The translations under genes and the position numbers were made by a program. The notes under the pieces are model-generated. The model saw only the letters and a program-made list of their open reading frames with translations, ran no database searches and was not told the DNA's origin. Shown here one piece after another: positions 59,179 through 64,000 of a DNA stretch of 64,000 nucleotides. Origin of the DNA: Posidonia oceanica (taxonomy: Eukaryota; Streptophyta; Magnoliopsida; Alismatales; Posidoniaceae). Within the stretch, counting starts at the first letter, position 1. Each line of letters begins with the position of its first letter. The stretch lies in NCBI GenBank assembly GCA_037176725.1, contig JAZBRS010000049.1, forward strand, positions 16,944,001-17,008,000, in the 5' to 3' direction.

Positions 59179-60240
59179 ATGCCTCCCAAAAAGTTGTCGG
59201 GCAGCCGTCCAAAATGGAAACAAGCTCCGGTCGGCGCCCCATCTTCCTTTGATGAAGCCACTCAGTTCTTCAACTTTGTGGATGATGAAGCGGTCCAGCT
59301 CCATCGAAGCCGGTATGCCAATCGCGAGGTGCTCACTGGAAGAAGGATATTAGTTCGTGACCTCCCTCCATTGAACCCTTATTTCAGTTTCAAAATCTTG
59401 TCCCCTTTCTAGCTTCTATAGGTGACTGAAAATACTATCCTCATCTTGTTGCCCAATTCTATGCAAATTTATCTTCATCTGAATATGCCTGTGAATCATA
59501 TCTATTAGGTATAGACATGCCTTTTGATGATGTTCTACTAGGACAAGTTCTTAAAATTCCTTCCACCGGTATAGATATTTCATTATCATTTGAAGAACTT
59601 GGTTGGAATTTTAAAGATGTAAACAAAGCAATTTCCCAAAACAAACGAAGTACATTTAAACCAAATAGACTAAATCAACTAAGCAAGCAATCTAGGTTCA
59701 TGGCTTACATTTTAGCGACAAATATTGTTCAGAAGAAATGACATTCTGATGAACTAAGTGACCTCTGTTGTAAGGGAGTTTATGCCATCACCAATAGAAT
59801 TTCGGTTAATTGGGCCAAACTTTTAATTCATAACATGACCCACATCAAAACCAAAATTTTCTATGGTCCCTGCTTAACCTACCTCTTTGAACATTTTGAT
59901 GTCCCCTTATCTAACCAACCCGACCTTGTCGTAAAAGCCAAACTCTTGGACGCAACGGTTGTTGCCAAAATGGAACAAGCATATGAACGTGCCAAGGCAC
60001 TTAAAAATGTTCATCTCTCCTCATCTCAAGCTCTTGCGGAGTCTAGTTCTAAGGATTCTGAAGAAGATAGGATTTCACAAGAATAGTTTGAGTCTCTTCA
60101 GAAGCAATTTGAGTCAATGTCTATAAGGTTAGACAACTCTCACCTTGAGTCCTCTTGTCGGTCTACAGAAATGGAGCGGAAGATGGATGAATATCACATT
60201 GAATCCTCTAGCTGATCAGCAGAAATCGAGAGAAAGGTGG
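59179..60240 (+). pseudogene. Extra 3' ORF of the SIRE-like element (plant transposon-associated protein), decayed
   Basis: ATG at 59179 reads MPPKKLSGSRPKWKQAPVGA. After a stop and frameshift near 59410-59440 the frame reads LVAQFYANLSSSEY, MPFDDVLLGQVLKIPSTGID, MAYILATNIVQKK, then (past a TGA) VYAITNRISVNWAKLLIHNM and IFYGPCLTYLFEHFDVPL. It ends in a Glu/Ser-rich likely coiled coil (FESLQKQFESMSIRLDNSHL) with two more stops. The FYANL ... LxIP ... W layout resembles an uncharacterised protein family often annotated as a putative plant transposon protein. SIRE elements are known to carry an extra ORF here. No function is assigned. Confidence 0.6.
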
Positions 60241-60954
60241 ATGATCTGATGGGATATTGTAGTAATCCCGGTGTTCAGATCGTCCATGCACACTGCCAAA
60301 AGCTCGCATACACTGATCGGAATCAGGCTCACTATAAGCGGCTAAGTCCGAGGAGGAGGGTTCAACTCGAAAACACTTAAAACAGAGGAGAAAAGATAAG
60401 AAAAGAAGAAGATAAAACAATTCAGAGTCGCCACCGTGTCTATTATCGGGAGACAAGGAAAACCGGGGGAAATGCGCGAGTTAACATGCAAAACCAAGCA
60501 AAGGGTGCAATGCAAAGCAAAATAAATGCAAATGAATGCAAATGATATGACTCATGCCTAGGATAAGGGCAATATGGTCATTGCGGGCCAAAAGACTGGG
60601 CAAGGACTCCTGTTACGTGCGGGGAAGGTGTTAGGCACCCCCGACACGCCCGAGAATCGGTCTTTCTAGGCTTACGCTCGCATACGCAGAGAAATGCAGG
60701 TTTGAATGCCTAAATGCCAATGAATGCTTGAATGAATGCTCAAAGGTGTGCTCTAAGTGGTGGGATGCAATGCAGGAAAGTAAACATGCAGTCTAAGTGC
60801 TCAGCAACGCTGTCTATGTTCCGAACCGGTCGAAACCTGCCTTGTGAGAACTCCAGGCAGTAAACATCACTGCCCTATATGCAAATGCAAGCGAAAAAGC
60901 AAAACGGCGGTAAAACCAAGCAATGCGAGCGGCATGCAAGAGAAAACAGCATAA

Positions 60955-61350
60955 AACACGCAAAACGATGCGAGAAACGGAAACGGCACGTGAAACGGTG
61001 CAAGAAAACAAGATCGGCACGCAAAACGGTGTAAGAAAACAAAGCGGCACGCGAAACGGTGCAAGAAACAAGAGCGGCACGCAAAACGGTGCAAGAAACA
61101 GAAACGGCACGCAAAACAGTGTTGAAGACAAAGCCAGCACGCAAGATGGTGCGAAAAACAGAAGCGGCACGCGAAACGGTGCCAAAGACGGAGCGGGCAT
61201 GCAAAACGGTGCCAAAAAACAAGGCGAGCACACAAAACGGTGCCAAAAAGAAAGCAGGCATTCAAAACAGTGCCAAAGATAGAGCGGGTAGGCAAAACGG
61301 TGCCAAAAAGAAAGCAGGCACACAAAACGGTGCCAAAACAAAGCGAGATG
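60955..61350. repeat. Minisatellite, about 30 bp ACGCAAAACGGTGCMAAAAA unit, about 13 copies
   Basis: Units share GGCACGCRAAACGGTGC and an A-rich tail, with length variants of 29-33 bp. Frames on both strands run through it without stops (up to 227 codons on the minus strand) because the unit is often a multiple of three. These are not genes. Confidence 0.92.
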
Positions 61351-62099
61351 AAACATCGGTAAAGCCATGCAGATGCAGATGCAAAGAAAAGGAGCAAGAG
61401 AAGCAAAGGAGAGGCAAACAGCGTAAGCATGAGAACGAAGGCTGTTTAAGGACCGCACAGAGTAGGTGTGAAGACCTACAAAGGGGAAGAGAAGCAAGTG
61501 GAGGGATTACTACTGTTCTGCGACCATTTGCCACCAAAGTGTCCCACGATGTGTCTCGCACGCTGCCAAAAGCTCGCGATGCGATCGGATTGTGGAAAAG
61601 GGAGAAGGAAGTCGCAATTGGTGGTGAATCCAAGGAAAACGCAACACAAGGCACTGAGAGTACACAAAAAGAGGAGACGGAGTCGATAGATAGGAAGAGG
61701 GAGTCCTAATCTACATGCTCGAGAAATCAGAAAGCAAAAACAATGCTTGCAGTGCAAATGGTGTGCAAATGGATGCTGTGCAAGGGTTCAGAAGGACTTA
61801 CCTTGGCAATCTGAAGCCTGATCTGAGAAACGCTTGGTTCATGTTGAAGAGTGCTCCGCCGGGGTCGTCTAGGTAGCTTGGTTGAGAAGATCCGACGGTC
61901 AGATCAAAAGATATCCCAGCTTCAAGGCAGAGGGGCCAGAACAGGGGAGAAGAATGGATCTTGGTGTACAGGAGGTCCTAGGGATGTGCAAAACAGGTCC
62001 TCCCATGTAAATGGGAGCTAAGTGTGCTTAAATGTGTGCAAGAATGCCAAATGCGAAGATACATGAGTGCAATGCATGCAGGAATGCAAGAAAAGAACC

Positions 62100-62660
62100 T
62101 AAGAATGACTTTTCAGAAAAATTGGGAGCTTATGTGCAAGTTTTGAAAAAAGTGGGACCTAAATGCAAAGATTTTGAAAAATTAGAGGCTTATATGCAAG
62201 ATCTTTGAAAACTAGAGGGTCTGAGTGCATTTTTGCAAAATACAGGGTTTAAAATGCAATTTTATACGGTTAACATGCATTAGAATAAGTTTTGAAATCA
62301 TGTGGAGGATTAACACGCAATTTTAAAACATGCAGGGGTTGAAATGCAATTTTATAAGCAAAAATGTGGTCTTAAATGGTCTGTGAATGCGAACAGAGGA
62401 CCTATGTGCAATTTTTAAATATGCAAGGTCTAAAATGCAATTTTATAAGGAAAAAATGCATTTAAATGAGTTTTATAAACATGTAGAGGACCTTTGTGTA
62501 ATTTTAAAATATGCAGGGTCTAAAATGCAATTTTTGTAAGGAAAAATGTGATTTTTGAATGGTCTGTGCATTAACAGTGGACCTATGTGCAATTTTTAAA
62601 TATGCAAGGTCTAAAATACAATTTTATATGGAAAAAATGCAATAAAGAGATGCTATGCAT
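62100..62660. repeat. AT-rich tandem-like repeats, GTCTAAAATGCAATTTTATA type
   Basis: Six or so blocks combine GGACCTATGTGCAATTTT, AAATATGCARGGTCTAAAAT and GCAATTTTATAAGGAAAAA with indels. They are typical of the long, repeat-filled U3 parts of Tat-lineage LTRs. Confidence 0.8.
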
Positions 62661-63039
62661 GAATATGGAGGAAGAAAAGATGAAAAATGAATGCATAATC
62701 AACAGATCAGAGGACTAAAATGTAAATAGAGGAAAAGACAGGATTTAAAATTGCAATTTACTAAGGTAAATTAGAATATTAAATCAGATTAACAACAAAA
62801 GGACTAACATGCAATAATAAAAAGCTACAGGGCCTGAACTAAAATAAACTTAAAAAGAAAACACAGTAGGAGGATTAACATGCAATTAGACAGTTTTTTA
62901 TATTTTCCATGCAATTTAATAAGATTTAAATTCAGAATTAAATGAATCATAAACGAAGGCAGGACCGGAAAGTAATAAACTAAAAACAGAAGCTAGAAAA
63001 GCAATTTATGGCAAATTATCTAAGCGAAGGAAAAATAAA

Positions 63040-64000
63040 GCTACAGTTAAAAGCCAGTGGCCATGGACACTGTAGCAAAAGCTACCAGTGGCCATGGACG
63101 CCGGAGAAGGGAGGTTGATGCGGCGCAGAGAGGCGGGCGAGCTTCACCAGAGGCTGGCGGACCTCGGAGCAGCGTCGGCGTGGCTTGGTGCTGCCTAGAG
63201 CAGGCCAGGGAGCTGGACGGAGCTCTACAGACCTGCTCAGAGGTGAAGCAGGCGATAGACGCGTCAATGGGGCATTCTGAGGCTACCGGAGAGCTGCTGG
63301 AGTTCGTGCGGTTTGCGGGCGATCGACGGAAGCTGGTTCTGCTCACGGAGCGGCGTTTCCAGTTGTGGACTCACCGGAGACGACGAGGAAGCAGCGGCGA
63401 CGACTCGGCGGAGGAGGGGGGGAAAGCCTATTCTAATGGCTGGAAAAGCACGAGAGGGAGAAAATTAAGCTACAGGGAAAGGGTGGCACCTTTTTTGCAG
63501 GCTGGTTCGTCCCCCCGACGTCAGGTGATTTAGAGCTTGCCGGTGGAGGTCGTTCGGAGGTTGCAGACGTCGTCGTCGGCCCGGGAGTGGTGGGAACAGA
63601 TCAGTGGAGTAGTCCGGTGCTTTCTGGACGTCCGGAGCGAAGCTTCGAAGGCCGGAGCTGGATTTGGCTCCAATGGGTGCTCATGAAGCAGCCGGAGGTG
63701 GGTGAAGGTGTCTGCTACCTTCTGGATCAACCGGAGGGTACCGGCGGCTTGCGGGATAGTAGGTGAGCGTTTCTGGAAGCTCAAGATGGCTGGTGGAGGC
63801 CTGGAGACGAAGTATGATCGTCGGGTGGATTTCTAGCAGAGAATGTGCTAAGTGTTTGTTGTGGAGAGTCAGGTCTGTGGGGGAGATGAAGGCTAATGGC
63901 TTGGTGGGTCTGGAAGGTGGACTTCAGGTGAGTTTTGGGTGAAATTTGGAAGGATTCTGTGAACGGAATGGGAGGGAATTCTGGAGGAAGGGGGTGATGG
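63040..64000. other. GC-rich distal part of the right LTR, no gene recognised
   Basis: CCAGTGGCCATGGACRC occurs twice (63053 and 63090). Open frames exist on both strands (for example 63057-63533 plus) but show only composition-driven Arg, Gly and Ser runs. The sharp change from AT-rich to GC-rich near 63050 could mark an internal boundary of the LTR or a captured segment. Confidence 0.4.

Larger units (their letters stand above)
52659..60257 (+). mobile_element. SIRE/Maximus-like Ty1/copia retrotransposon, 3' end lost
   Basis: It has a 5' LTR (52659-53951), primer-binding site, gag (54007-55600), pol (55602-58622), a repeat-rich spacer and an extra 3' ORF (59179-60240). The lineage call rests on the long LTR, the U5 words GGATTTGGCCGAACCACTAT, the gag tail ALQATWEDSDSSSDEES, and the extra ORF after pol. 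The 3' LTR is missing because a minus-strand Tat-like LTR begins at 60258. Many stops make it inactive. Confidence 0.85.
60258..64000 (-). mobile_element. LTR of a Tat-like Ty3/gypsy element, minus strand, runs off the right edge
   Basis: TGTAGTAATCCC at 60258 is the reverse complement of an LTR 3' end GGATTACTACA, matching the end of LTR B at 10468. Shared words, all on the minus strand, include GGTGGCGACTC, CCTAACACCTTC, GTAACAGGAGTCC, and GCATCGCGAGC followed by TTTGGCAGCGTGCG. The matching TGTTGACACC start is not in the window, so the LTR is at least 3.7 kb. It interrupts the extra ORF of the SIRE-like element. Confidence 0.7.

Noticed and set aside
60814..61497. 227-codon minus-strand frame with periodic Phe/Cys/Ala blocks
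   Set aside because: It reads through the 30-bp minisatellite; periodicity comes from the DNA repeat and other frames are equally open.
61059..61709. 216-codon plus-strand Thr/Arg/Lys-rich frame
   Set aside because: Same minisatellite on the other strand; no domain and no codon signal.
63057..63533. 158-codon plus-strand frame near the right edge
   Set aside because: Low-complexity Arg/Gly/Ser sequence in the presumed LTR, with competing minus-strand frames.

Overview
The window is nuclear DNA from a flowering plant. This rests on two plant genes with many GT-AG introns, on plant-type LTR retrotransposons (Ty3/gypsy Tat-like and chromovirus, Ty1/copia including a SIRE/Maximus-like one), on several hAT transposons and on a LINE. 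The species cannot be fixed from the sequence. Most of the window is transposon-derived. The host genes are a convergent pair in the middle.

Layout. 1-10468: nested 3' ends of Tat-like Ty3/gypsy elements. They comprise an antisense gene for a plant mobile domain (PMD) protein (1723 to <1), stacks of tandem repeats, a polypurine tract and LTR at 4135, then a second polypurine tract and LTR (7667-10468). 10469-13960: a FAR1-like gene remnant and a GRF zinc-finger pseudogene. 13964-15290: the 3' end of a LINE. 15290-38288: an apparently intact 21-exon gene for the SNF2 ATPase CHR24 (947 codons, plus strand). Its introns hold a solo LTR, a 707-bp hAT derivative, a 354-bp MITE, and an old copia element that itself carries a 4.9-kb hAT transposon. 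39265-49442: a two-exon BTB/POZ gene (minus strand, At4g08455-like, 243 codons). Its 9.4-kb intron contains a deleted gypsy element, which holds a deleted copia element and a small hAT-like element. 49626-51668: a non-autonomous hAT element about 180 bp upstream of the BTB start codon. 52659-60257: a SIRE/Maximus-like copia element with a 1.3-kb 5' LTR, decayed gag-pol and an extra 3' ORF. It is cut at 60258 by the minus-strand LTR of another Tat-like element, which runs off the right edge.

The two host genes point toward each other, with stop codons about 1 kb apart. Both keep complete reading frames and GT-AG sites although transposon insertions have stretched their introns to about 10 kb. 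CHR24 is expected to be a chromatin-remodelling ATPase and the BTB protein a CUL3-type adaptor; nothing in the window links their functions.

The most unusual signal is a recurrent module of about 60 bp made of two linked inverted repeats (TTGGACGC ... GCGTCCAA). It recurs at least seven times in the left Tat-like region, including upstream of the PMD gene and in both LTRs. Other points worth a second look are the spliced PMD gene itself, CGGAGC/GCTCCG inverted repeats shared by the SIRE LTR and 3' region, a perfect 100-bp triplication in the CHR24 leader, and three related hAT copies at different stages of decay.
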